NCBI GenBank assembly: GCA_963920765.1
Contig: OY987243.1
Span: 12,400,001 to 12,464,000 of the forward strand
DNA: 64,000 nt
Direction: 5' to 3'
DNA from: Ulota crispa
Taxonomy: Eukaryota; Streptophyta; Bryopsida; Orthotrichales; Orthotrichaceae
The notes beneath the pieces were generated by a model. That model made no database searches, was not told where the DNA came from, and saw only the letters and a list, made by a program, of their open reading frames with translations. The position numbers and the translations under genes are program-made. Positions 22,790 through 35,370 of this stretch are shown here, one piece after another. Numbering within the stretch: the first letter of the stretch is position 1; each line of letters opens with the position of its first letter.

Positions 22790-24730
22790 TTTTTCATTTT
22801 AAAATTTGGTTAGCTTTTATCTATCTTGTAGACTGAGGGTTCATTTGAATTTTTGCACTTGGGGAGTTCAATCTATGTATATTTTGAGTATCCTGTGCGG
22901 TGAAGGATTTTGTAGGGTGGGTTATTTATCTCATAAGCAAGAATTAAAGGATCCCTATAATTATTTATAATTGGCAAAATGACTTCTTTGATGGAATTCT
23001 ATCATTACTTATACTTTCTATTTCAATTCAACTTATTCTAGGCTATATTCTTCAAAAAGAAAAATCTAGAATCGAAAAATAAGTTGAAAGGAGAAAAATT
23101 AGATCAAGAAGTACAGAATCCTTTTTTTTTTTCTTCCTAAAGTCTTGAAGCTACTCATTTTAATTTGAAGAAATTGGGCATTTAATTGCCAAAAAAAAAA
23201 AATGTTTGACCCAATTCTGCACCTAATTGTAAACACATGCTATAATAAATTTAGTATAGAGGATCCAATATACAATAGACTAAATTATATGTACCAAATA
23301 CTAATGACCCACATTTGAAGGCTACCTAAATTACTTATAATCATATTTGGTATTCAATGGCCTCTATCCTATTTTATAACTTTTTATAAATTTTACATGA
23401 AAAAAATTTAAAAACTACCTATATTTTACCACGCATTGTTTTAAAAATGCGGTAAGTTACCTCCTTGCATTTTTGTCAGCTAAAAAATACACTCACCCTT
23501 TCTTTCCAAATATTGAATGAAACGGGATTACCTTAAATGCAAAAAGCGGATTTTCACGTTAAGAAAACGATTATGTAGTGTGAACATTAATAATTCAACA
23601 AAATTGTTAATTTTTTTAGAAAGGAACACAAATTACAACATAAAGAACACATGAAAAAAAAAACCACACAGGGCATTTGTTTGAGCATTTGCTTTTTCCA
23701 TTTTGCTTAATAATTTTCTTATTTTGAATGTTCATCATTTTTGAAATCAAGAGCAATGCTTGTAAAACAGACAATTCAAGAAGCAATTCATAAAATTGTA
23801 GCAATTCATTAAAAAAAAAAAAGCGTCCTAAATGTTTGTCCACAACAACTGTAAATTTCCACAATCACCATATTTGAGTCACGTAATAGTCATTCTGAAC
23901 ATTTACAATTGTGATCCGTAATAGTCATTCTGAACATTTACAATTGTGAACCAATCATTTAGGACACATTTATCTTGTACTTATTCTATATTACCTCCAT
24001 GTGGTTGAAACCAAGATTGACAAACTCAGACATATGGACGTAGATGTTACAAAATCTTTGCATTCCATTTACATGTCCATATTTCAACCATAAATTTGAA
24101 AAGCGCCTTTATTCTCAAACAGGCAAGAAAACGAAAAAGAAGTAGTAAAAAAAGACGGGAAAACCTAAATAACAGTAGATAAACATGAGGTTCTAATGAT
24201 AAATAAAAAAGAAGGAACACTACAAAAGGAAGAAAAGTCAAGCAAAAATGAAGTGGGAGATCCCTTACAGATATTGAGATTTTGGTTCTTTCCCAAGGGG
24301 ATATTCATCTTTAAATACATCTTTTATCAAAAGAATCATATTTTATTAAAATTTGACAACAGATCAATAAATTGATCCCACTATTCTTGGTGCAACCATT
24401 TTCCAAAAGTAGAGGCCATGTGAAATCTTGTCTTTTGAACAATATAATACTTTCAAAGTTTTGAAATAGATCATATTGTAAAAATTTGGGAATTGATTTC
24501 ATTAATTCAATCAATGAAAGGGTGAACTTGGGGGCCTTTTTAGGGTTCAAAATGGTCTTTGCTCTCATGTAAAAGCCACCCCAACTTCAAATCAATTTAT
24601 CTTCTCTTTTGTCTCGAAGAACATAAAAAAAACACTACGTACAATAACAAGAAAATCAACTTTCTAAGAAGATGCCATCCTTACCGAACTACTCAGTTTG
24701 AGAAATAAATAAGTTTGAAGATGTAATGTA
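22790..24730. other. AT-rich intergenic, no gene seen
   Basis: It contains a perfect-looking two-copy tandem repeat of 35 bp at 23882-23950 (CGTAATAGTCATTCTGAAC...). A small surrounding inverted pair is present (CGTCCTAAATG near 23823, CATTTAGGACAC near 23957). No gene. Confidence 0.5.
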
Positions 24731-24734
24731 ATGA

Positions 24735-26375
24735 TAAACCCCTAAATCCCGGGGGCTTTTATTTTGTCAAATGACACTCAAATCTATCATTTCTATTGGA
24801 AAATGTAAAATAATTTGAAAATTGGTCTTTTTGCAAATCTAATTGTAGGATCTTGTACTAAACTAGTATAAGAATGTGGAAACAAAAATTCAAAAACTTT
24901 GATAGGGTGATTGCAAGAATGACTTATACTACATTCTGTCCCCCTCACCTTTTGCGGCTTGTTTTTTGCTTGTAAATTTTGCAAAAGAAGTCATATTGAC
25001 TTGTCCTTTTAGAGTAATGTGAACATGCAAGTTATTGACGTTCAGTGATTTTCTTGTGTTTTTTCAATTATTTTGCTATTTTTAAGCAACCCCCGAATGG
25101 GTGTCTACCTTGGCCATTTTGGGGGTTTTTAGTACTATTTTGGGTCCAAAAAAGCATTTCTAGGGCTATAAATCAGGGATGTTGTTTATGGTGCATGCTT
25201 ACACGCATTTATATAAGGGTTTTGCAAAATTATAAATTCCATGGCATCTACATTGTCTTAAAGTGAGCATCTTATCTCCCTTCATTGGCAAAATACAAAG
25301 AAATTCCTCAGCAAAGCAATTGTAACATGTGAATGTGTTTAATGGGTTTTCAAATGACCAATTTTTATTTTATGTTTTTGAATTATTTTACTATTTTCTA
25401 AAATGCAAGAAAGAAATTGACTTTTTAAGGTGATTTTTTTTGTGCATAACTTTTAGAATAAAAAATTTCTAGGTCTGAATTTTCACGAGTATGCTATTTT
25501 AAGTGCTTTACAAGTTGTCCATATTTTATTTTATTTAAAAACAAATTATTCCAAAAGCTTGGTAGTTCTATTAGTACTACTAGTACTAAGGGTGTTTGAG
25601 ACAAAAGAGAGAGGTCATTCTTGCAACTACCCTCCAATACAAATTGCAATATATATGCGTTAAAAGTGTAAAAAAATAAACATTGTTGCACCTTGCCTGA
25701 CTAGATTATTTGACTTTGAACTTTTTTAACTTCAAAGAGTTTTGGGGTTTATTTTTTTGATGGTGGAAAATTGAGTTGAGAATCTTTGGAAAAAAATTAA
25801 AACAAAAAATACTTAATTTTCATTCTTAGAAAAAACATTAGGTAGAAGAAGGTATAAGGTTGAACAAAAACTTAAGTTGTTAATAACCCTCTAATGGAAT
25901 TGACATGCAATAATCCCAATGGTGAGATTGTTCTATAAAGCAAACTTCATCCTTTTTTTTGAAAATATGTTAAAATTGCATTCAAAAATGAAGTTTATAA
26001 GTTATTTTTTTAAGAAGATGCTTGAGGTGCCTGAAAAACAAGATAGTCCATAACTTTCTCATAACTAGTCCAAATGGAATGAATCAAAGCTTTAGATGTA
26101 TACAGAACTATAAACTATGAGAAGAAAAAATCAAAAAAATCAAAAAAATGTTTTTGTGAAAAAAAATGAAGCTCAATCTCCTTTAAATTTGTGCTTATCT
26201 AGGCATAACTTTTTCTCCCGGGCATAGATTGGAATAAAAACCATATTCCCCAAAAGCTAATGTGTTTTTCTATCTTCACAAAAAGTTTCAAAAAATCAGG
26301 ATAAAAATTGAGGCCGTAGGTACCTACCCAAATTCCCATTTGTCCCCCAAGGGGACACAGGGATGTAGGGGTTAA
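24735..26375. mobile_element. Possible large TTAA-type element (1.6 kb)
   Basis: The left end is CCCCTAAATCCC preceded by TAAA; the right end is the complement of CCCCTACATCCC followed by TTAA. Eleven of 12 terminal bases match, but the left target site is a variant. No open frame long enough for a transposase; the longest are under 90 codons. This call is weaker than for the small copies. Confidence 0.5.
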
Positions 26376-26442
26376 TATTGAAAATTTTCATCCAAAGCTT
26401 GGAAACATTGGGGTTTCTCTTGCATTGAAGCTAATGCTCTCG

Positions 26443-26826
26443 GAGCATCTCTTGCCACCAATGATATGAGCTCTAGAAACAAATTTGTTGCCAACCTATA
26501 AGCTTGCAGATTTTGATTCTTCAACTGCAATGCACTAGCGGATATGCAGGTGTAAGGCTTCCAAAATTAGCCACATGCATTTTAAATTCTAGCTTTCTAC
26601 AGGCCCATTCACGCCCCTCTCACGCACTATTCATACAAGTTGAAGCCACAGAGTGTCACGGTGTCACTCCCTAGCCAAGTGCACCTTTGCGCAGGTGCAA
26701 GTCCTCAACTTTTTGGGATGCAAGAGAGTTTCAAGCCATACCTTGCCACTTCACGTAGATTCACGCCACTGTCCCCTTCAAAACTCATTTGACATGATCT
26801 AGCAAAGCGAGCCGCAAGAGATGCTC
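26443..26826. mobile_element. Tourist-like MITE with GAGCATCTCTTGC termini
   Basis: Both 13-bp ends match exactly in inverted orientation. The flanks are not clear 3-bp duplicates (TCG against TTA), so the boundaries or age are uncertain. The minus-strand frame at 26705-26923 overlaps it and matches nothing I know. Confidence 0.6.
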
Positions 26827-26829
26827 TTA

Positions 26830-27550
26830 GAACATCTCTATTGCTACATGAAAGTGCTCCCAAAGCTTCGAGAATGCAAATGAGAGCCAAAATTGCCTTG
26901 CAGCTATTACATCTCTCCTCCAAACTTCAAAGACCAGCTTTCCTACTTTTGACAGTAGTCAATATTGGAGTTTTTGCAGCAATACTATTTCATATTTGTT
27001 TAGTATTTCAAGCACCTCTCCATGCTTAGATGAATAGTGTCCAACAAGTGTAGCAATGACACACGAGGGCACTTTTATTTAATGTCAATTACTAGTCTCT
27101 TGCACCATCATGACAGTTGCACAAAATCAAAGACAAAATCATAGCTTTGAAAAACAACACTCACACCAAAATGGGCATCAAAAGCTCTACAAGGTGCCTT
27201 CAAAACCCCGTTCCAGTAAAGGTGCTCTTGCAAGGACAATGAGAAATTCAAGTAAATGGACTCAACCATCAATATTATAGTTCACTTTATCCAAAACTTG
27301 AAGCGGTTCATATGAAGCCCTTGTAGTAGGTAAGCCAGGTGGACCCTCGTTACAGTACCATTACGCTTTCCAGATAGCGAATATAATATTCGAGCAGTCA
27401 AAAGGGAGCCAAAAGCTCATGCCAAGCGGGGATCCAATTCCGTTCGTCGTGTCAGACAAGGACTCAGTCTTATAACCGTGGACAAGAAGGATTCGCCAAA
27501 GATTCGTCGGAGCACTAAAACCCGGAGCACATGTTTGACGGGCAAGACCA
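26830..27550. other. Intergenic, no gene seen
   Basis: Moderately GC-richer than the DNA to its left. Short frames only. A possible further inverted pair with ATTGCTACA (26840) and TGTAGCAAT (27050). Confidence 0.35.
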
Positions 27551-27553
27551 CTG

Positions 27554-27695
27554 AGAGCATCCCCAATTCAGCCTTAAAATGGCTCGCTAAAACCAAGTCT
27601 GCCTTGTTACTAGCCATCAGATCATGATCTGATGGCTACTTACATGCTAGACTTGGTTTTAGCGAGCCTTTTTAAGGCTCGATTGGGGATGCCCT
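27554..27695. mobile_element. 142-bp palindromic MITE with GCATCCCC ends
   Basis: The left end is GAGCATCCCC and the right end GGGGATGCCC, both flanked on the outside by TGA (a 3-bp duplication). The arms, including GGCTCGCTAAAACCAAG, pair almost along their whole length around the centre ATCAGATCATGATCTGAT. It lies about 720 bp upstream of the receptor start codon. Confidence 0.85.
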
Positions 27696-27929
27696 GAATC
27701 CCGAACAAATGCCACCGGTATTGTAGCAGTGTAGCTGCTTGTAACTGGCGGGCCATCCATGACGACTCAATTTGCAAGACAAGACTGCATTGTTGCCGGA
27801 CAATTGAACTGCGGTACAGTAGCGTTTTCCTTGTACGAAATCCTTTCAGCTCGGAATTCTTTACGCCATTCTGACGCAATCTTTGTACCAAGAATTGATT
27901 TTTTTGTTTGTAATTGCTGGTCAAGGACC

Positions 27930-28412
27930 TCCTCTGCCTGGAACTGCGTGAAGAGACTGTTTGTTTGCTTGTTTTCTGATTGTTGAGGTTATCTTTGAAG
28001 AATTAAGAATCAACTTGCATGTTACTTCTTACGTTTCGAAGACCTGAAGTTGTTTGAACAACCTCTGCTTAAGGCTCCAGGAGAGAGACTGAAGTGGCGA
28101 TCAGACTGTTTGTTTGGCTGAATTCTTGTTGTTGACGCCATCTTTGCATTAAGAAGTAATTCCATGTTTTCCTTTACATATTGAGCAACCAGCGGAAGAG
28201 GCTTGCTTGAGAGAGAAGAGAGACTGGAGCTGTCATGAAGCTGTGGTTGTTTGCTTCACTTTCTGATCGGTGACACCATCTTTGTAGCGGTTTTTGCAAT
28301 AAGAAGAAATATTCCTCGCTTATCTTTATCTATCGAGCTCTTGAGGGATTGGAACGGTCATGAGGTTATGATTGTTTGTTTAATTTCTTAACGTTTGAAT
28401 TCTATTGAGGTT
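27930..28412 (+). repeat. Four degenerate tandem units in the leader of the sorting receptor
   Basis: The phrases GACTGTTTGTTTG, TGATTGTTGA(C/G), CATCTTTG and AAGAAGTAAT recur in order roughly every 110-150 bp, at about 27955, 28105, 28245 and 28365. The last unit runs into the start codon: TATTGAGGTTATG aligns with TGTTGAGGTTATC of the first unit. This is probably the promoter or 5' untranslated region. Confidence 0.6.
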
Positions 28413-31400
28413 ATGGCGAGGGGAGAGATGGCGACGTTTGGGATGGTGGAGGTAGTGGTGATGATGATGATGTTAATGGCGGTGCGAGTTGCCGGGAACT
28501 TTAAGGTGGAGGAGAATAGCTTAGCAGTGATGTCGCCTGAGAGTTTGAAAGGGACGTACCAGAGCGCAATTGGCAATTTCGGCGTTCCGAAGTATGGCGG
28601 CACGTTGTCTGGCTTAGTTGTGTACCCGGCAGTGAACTTGAAGGGATGTGATAATTTTCCGAATGATTACTTCAGGGCAAAGTCTGGCGAGCGCCCTAAC
28701 TTTCCCATCATTGATCGAGGCGGTAACGTTCCCTCTCCTCCCCTCCAGCTTCTTTCCTTGCTGAGTAGGAATTTAGTTTCTAAGCGGCATACAATTCAAT
28801 GATTCAATTTAATCTTTACTTATAGAGAGCAACAGTATTGCCAATTGCAATTATCGGACTTGTGCACTCAGAAACAATTAAGAGACATTGCTTGAGGAAT
28901 CCCAAAGGAGAAACGTCTCTTGAAATTTTAATTGCTTCCCTGACTCTATTGTAAACTTCATTTAAGCTGCTCTGGGACAAAGGTTAGTAAGATATTAGAA
29001 TCTCGATTACTGCCTAATCGGCTTTGACTGTTAAATCTTGAAAATTTCGCAAATTAAATTCCTCAATGATCAGATTTTTTATTGTTCGATTCCTGCTAGT
29101 GGAGTGTTTTGCACCAAGGTCTTTAGATTACTGCAAACCGCCAAATATACGAATGTAGAGTTATGGATCATGATATGTTATTACGTTTTTTTGCAGAATG
29201 TTATTTTGCAACCAAGGTGTGGAACGCGCAACTAGCCGGCGCAGCAGCAGTACTAGTGGCAGATAACAAACAGGAAGAGCTCCTCACCATGGACTCTCCC
29301 GAGGAGGATCCAGTGGCATCGAAGTATCTACAAAACATCTCCATTCCATCTGCTCTTATCGCGAAGGACTTTGGCGACAAGCTAAAGAAGGCTTTGGCAA
29401 ACAAGGATCAAGTATCCATCAAGCTGGATTGGCGTGAGTCGCTTCCTCACCCCGATGAGCGCGTGGAGTATGAGTTCTGGACCAACAGCAACGACGAGTG
29501 TGGTCCTCAATGTGATGCACAGGTTAAATTTGTCCACAGCTTCAGGGGAATCGCTCAGATTCTTGAGCGAGGTGGTTACACTCAGTTCACTCCTCATTAT
29601 ATCACGTGGTACTGTCCACAGGTATGAAAAATCATCGAATGAAAGTTCTAGAATGATATGATAATGAGTATCTTCTGGAATTTCCTAGCGCTAAACATGG
29701 GAAGCTATGTCGGTGCCTTTTGTTGTGATAGGCATTCGTTGAAAGCAAGCAATGCAAGGCGCAGTGCATCAACAACGGTCGTTACTGCGCTCCAGATCCT
29801 GAGCAGGACATGTCGAAAGGGTATGATGGGAAGCAAGTGGTGACGGAGAATCTGAGGGCTCTGTGCGTATTCAAAGTCTCGAATGAAAGCATTCCTCACC
29901 GGCCATGGAAGTGGTGGGACTATGTTACAGATTACCAGATCCGCTGCCGGATGCAAGACAAAAACTATGGCCCGAAGTGTGCTGAGGAAGTCATCAAATC
30001 TCTTTGTATATGCTCAACCTGTGTCCAGCATTCTCTTTGCTCAACTTGTGAACTTGGGGCGGTACTGTCATCTGTTAAATTGATAAAAGTTTCTTCCTAG
30101 TGACGTTTTTCTTGTACTGAATTGTCTGTTGTTGGATTCAGCTATCGATGTGGAAGAGGTGCGCAAGTGCATGGGCAACCCAGATGTTGACGAAGTTAAC
30201 GAAATCTTGAAGAAGGAGCAGGTCACGCAGGTTGGTACTGGAATCCGGGGAGATGTGACCATCTTGCCCACTTTGGTAATCAACCAACGGCAATACCGAG
30301 GTCTGTGTGCGGGTTTTTACTATGCCCTCTTTCTTGTATTTGTACCTTCAATCTGTTTCTCTTACGTCATCTTGTGAGGATTATGCTTTGCAGAGCCTCT
30401 GCACATCCTAATCTTCATGGTGAATATCTTGAAATTGATGTCGGGGCTGTGGTTTGGTCCGTGCAGGCATATTAGATAAGACGGCCGTGTTGAGGGCCAT
30501 CTGCTCTGGTTACGAAGAAACCACAGACCCACCTATTTGCTTGAGCGAAAAGATTGAGACTAACGAGTGTGAGGATAATAATGGTGGTTGCTGGCAGAGT
30601 GGTAGCATAACAGCCTGCAAGGTATGTTGCATGTCAATGAAGCGAGTCGAGTACACCTTCATTTTGATATTTAAAATTTAGTGCAAAGTTCTACTGCTTA
30701 AACAGATTCGTGCAAGGCCAGTTACAGAAAACCGTAATGAGTCTGACTTGTTTTTTGGATTGCAGGATACTTTCAGAGGTCGAGTTTGTGAATGCCCTCT
30801 CGTTTCTGGTGTCCAATTTGAGGGCGACGGATACACTCATTGTGAAGGTTTTTTTGCTGCCCCATTAGTTGTTTTAAGTTCTCCTGCGATCATCGTTTCC
30901 ATAGATTATTTGTACTTCCTAGGTGCTAATGATGAGAGATGTTGCATCAGCCATTGGACGTGAGCGCTGCAAGGTGCAGAATGGTGGATGTTGGGAAGAG
31001 ACACGAGATGGGGTTTCTCATTCGGCCTGCCATGTAAGTGTTCCTTTGTGCCTTTTGCTGAACTGAGAGTTCCTAAAGATGATATTTTCTATTGCCAGAT
31101 TTCTAACATTAATAACCATTTATTTTGGTGATTCTCTTAGCGCAATAGCATGTCATCAGATTGCAATCTCGGAACCACATGCATGCTGTTATTGAGACTC
31201 AATTGTTGGGAATGTGTAGCATTACCGCCGAAGAGGGTGCCACTGCCCTCGTGGCTTTGAAGGGAACGGGACTGCTGTCGATGGTTGTGTTGGTAAGTTT
31301 TTCTTCGGGACTGATTATTTTGAGGAATACCTTGAACTCATTGTTGCAAATGTGGATTTTGTGGCATTTTCATGGCTATGGACGTCTTCACACCATCATT

Positions 31401-32371
31401 GAAGGAAAGACTAAAAATGATTCCCCGTGAATCTCCAGGAGATCAAACTTGAGCTTATATACTAGAATTTCTTGGTGAGGGTGACACAGTAACAACACGT
31501 TTGAAATGAGTGGCTTTTTGTGCAGATATTGACGAATGTGCAAGGAAGCTGAGGTGCAGTTGCCCCCAATGCAAATGCAAAAATACTTGGGGCCATTACC
31601 ACTGCAAATGCTCTGGCGGGCTTCTCTATTTTTATGCGCAAGATACATGCATAAGTTAGTCTTTACCTTACTAACTTGGATGGTCGACTTGAAATTTCAT
31701 GCTCCTGCGTTCGAATTTCTCTGACTAAATATTTTACTCGTTTGTGCCTCTGTAGACAGAAAAGGTCCTCAGTCCAAGACGGGGTGGACAGTTCCACTCA
31801 TTATCTTGGCCGGCCTTTCAGTTGTTGGGCTTGGCAGTTACGTCCTCTACAGATATCGCGTCCGGGTATGTTTTACAATTTATTCTCGTTTTCTTTTTTA
31901 AAGGAATATTTGTTAATTTGGGAAAAACAGGTGTCCCACTTTGCACTCCAACTTAAACTCAAAATGTTACCTTAAACCATATTTGAAGGTATCAGATTCA
32001 GTATGAGTCACTAAGATTTTTTCCCTCGCAAATTCCTCCTTGCAGGTGAGGACACGTGTACAAAAAAACGCTGAGTTTGATTTTAGGAGGCCTCCTAAAA
32101 CATTCAGATCAAAATTTGAAAGTCCCAAAATATACCGTTTTTCCCAAACTGACGAATATGACATATTTCCCCTCGTTGAAATGAGTTTACAATTAATGAT
32201 CCTGGATCCGACAAATTTTGCATTGTGGTATGTGTTTAAATGTGGGCCCGTGTTGCTATGATGCAGTCATACATGGATTCAGAGATTCGAGCGATCATGG
32301 CGCAGTACATGCCGCTCGATAGTCAAGGTGATGTCCAGAATCATTTGAACGACTCGAACAACGATATATGA
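28413..32371 (+). CDS. VSR: Vacuolar sorting receptor (BP-80 family)
   Basis: This type I membrane receptor carries soluble cargo from Golgi/TGN towards the vacuole. Eleven exons: 28413-28722, 29197-29621, 29732-30005, 30142-30300, 30467-30621, 30766-30847, 30951-31033, 31220-31292, 31526-31654, 31756-31865 and 32267-32371. They join in phase into 634 residues; the family has about 620-630. Order: signal peptide (about 1-28), protease-associated domain (about 50-170, with DRGECYF and AAAVLVAD), central luminal domain (WTNSNDECG near 199, HYITWYCPQ at 237-245), EGF-like repeats including a DIDEC type (about 430-563), one membrane span (about 573-595) and a tail with YMPL at 614-617, the tyrosine sorting signal. 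Exon 8 needs the acceptor TGTGTAG|CAT, because an in-frame stop lies just before it. ATG 28428 is an alternative start. Intron 10 carries a foldback element. Confidence 0.93.
31905..32165. repeat. Foldback element, AACACCATATTTG family, inside intron 10 of the sorting receptor
   Basis: The left arm TATTTGTTAATTTGGGAAAAACAG and the right arm GTTTTTCCCAAACTGACGAATATG are inverted copies. The interior (GGTATCAGATT, CACTAAGATTTTTTCCCT, ACACGTGTAC) matches 63342-63588 in reverse orientation. It contains open frames but lies between well-supported exons. Confidence 0.7.
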
Positions 32372-34050
32372 GGTTCAAACATCACATTGTTGAACTATTT
32401 CCATGATATCTCTCCGCCACATCTGCAATTCTAGAGGACTGATTGCATGGAACGACGTGGTAGATAGGAAACAAAATTAGAAACGGTGTATTTAGTAGCT
32501 GTTTGAGATATTTATTTAGAATGTAGCAAACATGTATAAGGTCACATTAGGTGATAAAGCAAAGCTGAGTGAAAGCAAGTGCACGCTTTTGTGCATTGTG
32601 CAAAATTGTACAGCGGTGAGCAGGTACCTAGTAGAAGTACCTAAAGAGCAGGAATGATAGGAGTAAATTGTTGTGTAGAGCAGGAGTATTGAGGTTTGTT
32701 TTAATAGTCACATTAGTTGAACAGCTGAATTATTGCTTTTGTACAAGTCTCTTCAGTTTCCTTCCTCCCTCAATGTTGGTACTCACCTTTTTCGTTCTTG
32801 AGAGCACAATTTTTGTTAGGGGCTTGCATTCGGCATCCTCGAAGTCCACTAATTTATGAGCCTAACTGGAGCACTGTGTCTTGAAGCGTAAATCATACTA
32901 ATTGAATAATTGAATTGCTGCTCTTGTAACATTAAGTGGTGCTCATCCCTGTTCTGTATGGACTATGGATAGGGACTACTTCACACTGACATTATTTTGT
33001 AAAATCCACTTCCTACAAACCCCTTGTTCACACTGCATATCTAATTACTTCAATTTCAAAATAAGATTGGTTCCTATTTACACTATGGGATAAAGTCTTG
33101 AGGTTCTACGAGACTCTGCTACCTTAGTTTTTATGGTCAAAATTTCTTAATGAGCTAGGATGAGGTCCTACTTTATAAAGAGAGTGCTTTTGGTTTTCTT
33201 GTTGTAGTACTCAACAACTTTTAAAAAGAGTTTACATCCTCACAAATCTCTATTTCTCACATACACGCATCCATTTTTTTTAGTGACCACCAATTTCATC
33301 TTTTAAAACCCAAAATCTTCCTACCTTTTATCCTCTAAAATTATTTTTGTCACAAATTTGACCAACAACTATGCTTGATATTGAGTATAATAAGGTCAAT
33401 TTTTTTAGAAATAACTTAAATTACATATTTTCATTGCATCCTTGATATGAATCGAACTTGGTGTAGCACCACGTTGTGAAAGCCCAAGATCCGTCAACTC
33501 ACTCTAAAATTATTATGGATCAAATGTGAAAGAATTTAAAATTAGTAATCATAATTATTTAAAGAGATTTCGTACATCATATGCTCAACCACTACCTCCG
33601 CATCCCATAGCTCCATATCAGCTCCAAATCTTCAATGAACTCCAAATATTTATTATGATAAGTTAAAAATTTCATACAGTATGCAACTAGAACTAGCTCA
33701 AATTTGCCGTATTTAGAGAATACAAAGCCAAAATATCAACTTTTTGTTCTACCACATTTATTTTTAGTAAATTTAAATTATTTGCACGTTTTGAGATCCT
33801 TTATTTTCAATATGCAGTTGATTTGTTTGGCCATTCAGTTTACCTATGCACTTTTTGATATTGTACCAACAACATCTTTGAGAGGTCCAAGGTGAATAAG
33901 CAATAGCAGTACAAAAATCAAGTTCACCATTGTCGAAACACGTTCCTTTAAAATCATGTTTCCAAGAAGGGCAATTCAATGTCATACCTCTATTGGCCAT
34001 AATTAATGGGAATTGATATGTGCAGATCGGGGTTTGATATATGCATAGGA
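32372..34050. other. 3' flank of the sorting receptor and intergenic DNA
   Basis: The first 500 bp or so is probably 3' untranslated sequence; no canonical AATAAA stands out. The rest is AT-rich with short frames only. Confidence 0.4.
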
Positions 34051-34051
34051 G

Positions 34052-34368
34052 GGGGGTAAATTTTAGATATTTATCATCAACAAGGTGAATTTGAAAAATT
34101 TGAATTCAGATTTGGATTTTTAGATCTTGATTTAGTTTAGAACCACTAGAGAGGATACAATTAAACAATGCCTAGTGAATTTTTTTAGCAAGGGAGCAAA
34201 TTATTACTTTTACCCTTATTTCTAAGAGAAGTTAGATTTTTTTCATTGAGCATTGTTTAATTTTAACATCTTTTGAAACTATAGAATAAATGAAAGTCTC
34301 TAAACCCAAATCTAAATTCAAATTTTCAAATTCAACTTGTTAATGATAAATACCTAAAGTTTACCCCC
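34052..34368. repeat. 317-bp foldback element with GGGGGTAAA ends
   Basis: The arms are about 70-80 bp: GGGGGTAAATTTTAGATATT on the left pairs with its near-complement ending TTTACCCCC on the right, and TTCAGATTTGG pairs with CCCAAATCTAAA. No coding sequence. Confidence 0.8.
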
Positions 34369-34731
34369 GTGTGAACATATGAATTCCCTAATTAATGCAA
34401 ACTAATCAACTAATTAATGCTCACTAATTAACTAATTCATACTAATTGAATTGTTGGCCATTGTTTGAATACAATTAGTACTTGCATGTGTTATTGCATG
34501 TTTTTTTGGGTTTTTCAATAATGGGTGTTGAATCTTCACAATATTTGGTAGAGTAATGACTTGGTTTTTATATTTTATTCCGATTTTTCAAAGAAATCCT
34601 CGTTTTCTTCGCATTACTTTTCTGAAAATATTTTGGTAAACCTGCTATTAAGGCCACGGTGAAAGGCGTTTCTTCATGGTCATTTACTGTGAAAGCCTAT
34701 ACGAGGAGGGTTGGGGCGGGAAGTAGAACTG

Positions 34732-35110
34732 TTAGAGCATCTCCTGCAGCACGCTTTGCAGGACTTAGAAAAATGAGATTTTACGAAGAGAATGATGCGA
34801 ATTTGGAAGGCAAGGTTTGAATTTTTCTTGCAACCTTGAAGATTTCAAGACCTGCATCTGCGTTACAACGAATCGCATAAGTACACCTGGTTATGGAGTG
34901 GAGTCATGCATGAACAGTGTATGAACAATGCTTGGGAGGGACTGTGAAGGGGGCCTGGAGAAAGTTAGAATTTGACAGGAAAGAGCTCTTACCGTGAAAG
35001 CCCCGCACCTGTACAAGGACGCTTCCAGTGTTGTTGGGGACTTAAAATGTGAAAGCCATAACGGCTAGGGAGTGGAGGCTGTTTTAACATGCTGTAGGAA
35101 ATGCTCTTAG
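34732..35110. mobile_element. Tourist-like MITE with GAGCATCTCC termini
   Basis: Left TTA|GAGCATCTCCTGCAGCA, right the complement of GAGCATTTCCTACAGCA followed by TTA: a 3-bp TTA duplication. Inside are GTGAAAGCC direct repeats. About 375 bp. Confidence 0.75.
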
Positions 35111-35164
35111 ATGGCATGCCATATGGTAGGACTGGAGAGGCAAGATTTTACAAACTAGAGTAAG

Positions 35165-35370
35165 AAAAATTATTTTGCTCCTATTTTGGTATCATTCATT
35201 GGAATCCTCCTCCAAAGGTTTAGATTAAACCAAGGTCTTGGAATCCAAATTTGAATTTAAAATTCCCAAATTCAATCTTAGATCAAAAATGTCTAAACAC
35301 TCACATTTTCTGGAAGGTGAAAAAGCTAGAATATTCTACCCTGGCCCTACATAAGGGCATTTCTTTTGAG
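35165..35370. repeat. Dispersed repeat, copy 2
   Basis: Same orientation as 3310-3520 and sharing its phrase order (AATCCTCCTCCAAAGG, AACCAAGGTCTTGGAATCC, CCCAAATTCAATCT, GTGAAAAAG). Its right end overlaps the start of the next MITE. Confidence 0.5.

Noticed and set aside
22574..22802. Open frames of alternating Tyr-Ile
   Set aside because: Produced by a TA microsatellite.
31161..31430. An 89-codon frame overlapping receptor exon 8
   Set aside because: Wrong frame; the EGF-like sequence [12 protein letters not shown] is read in another frame from 31220-31292 and splices in phase.
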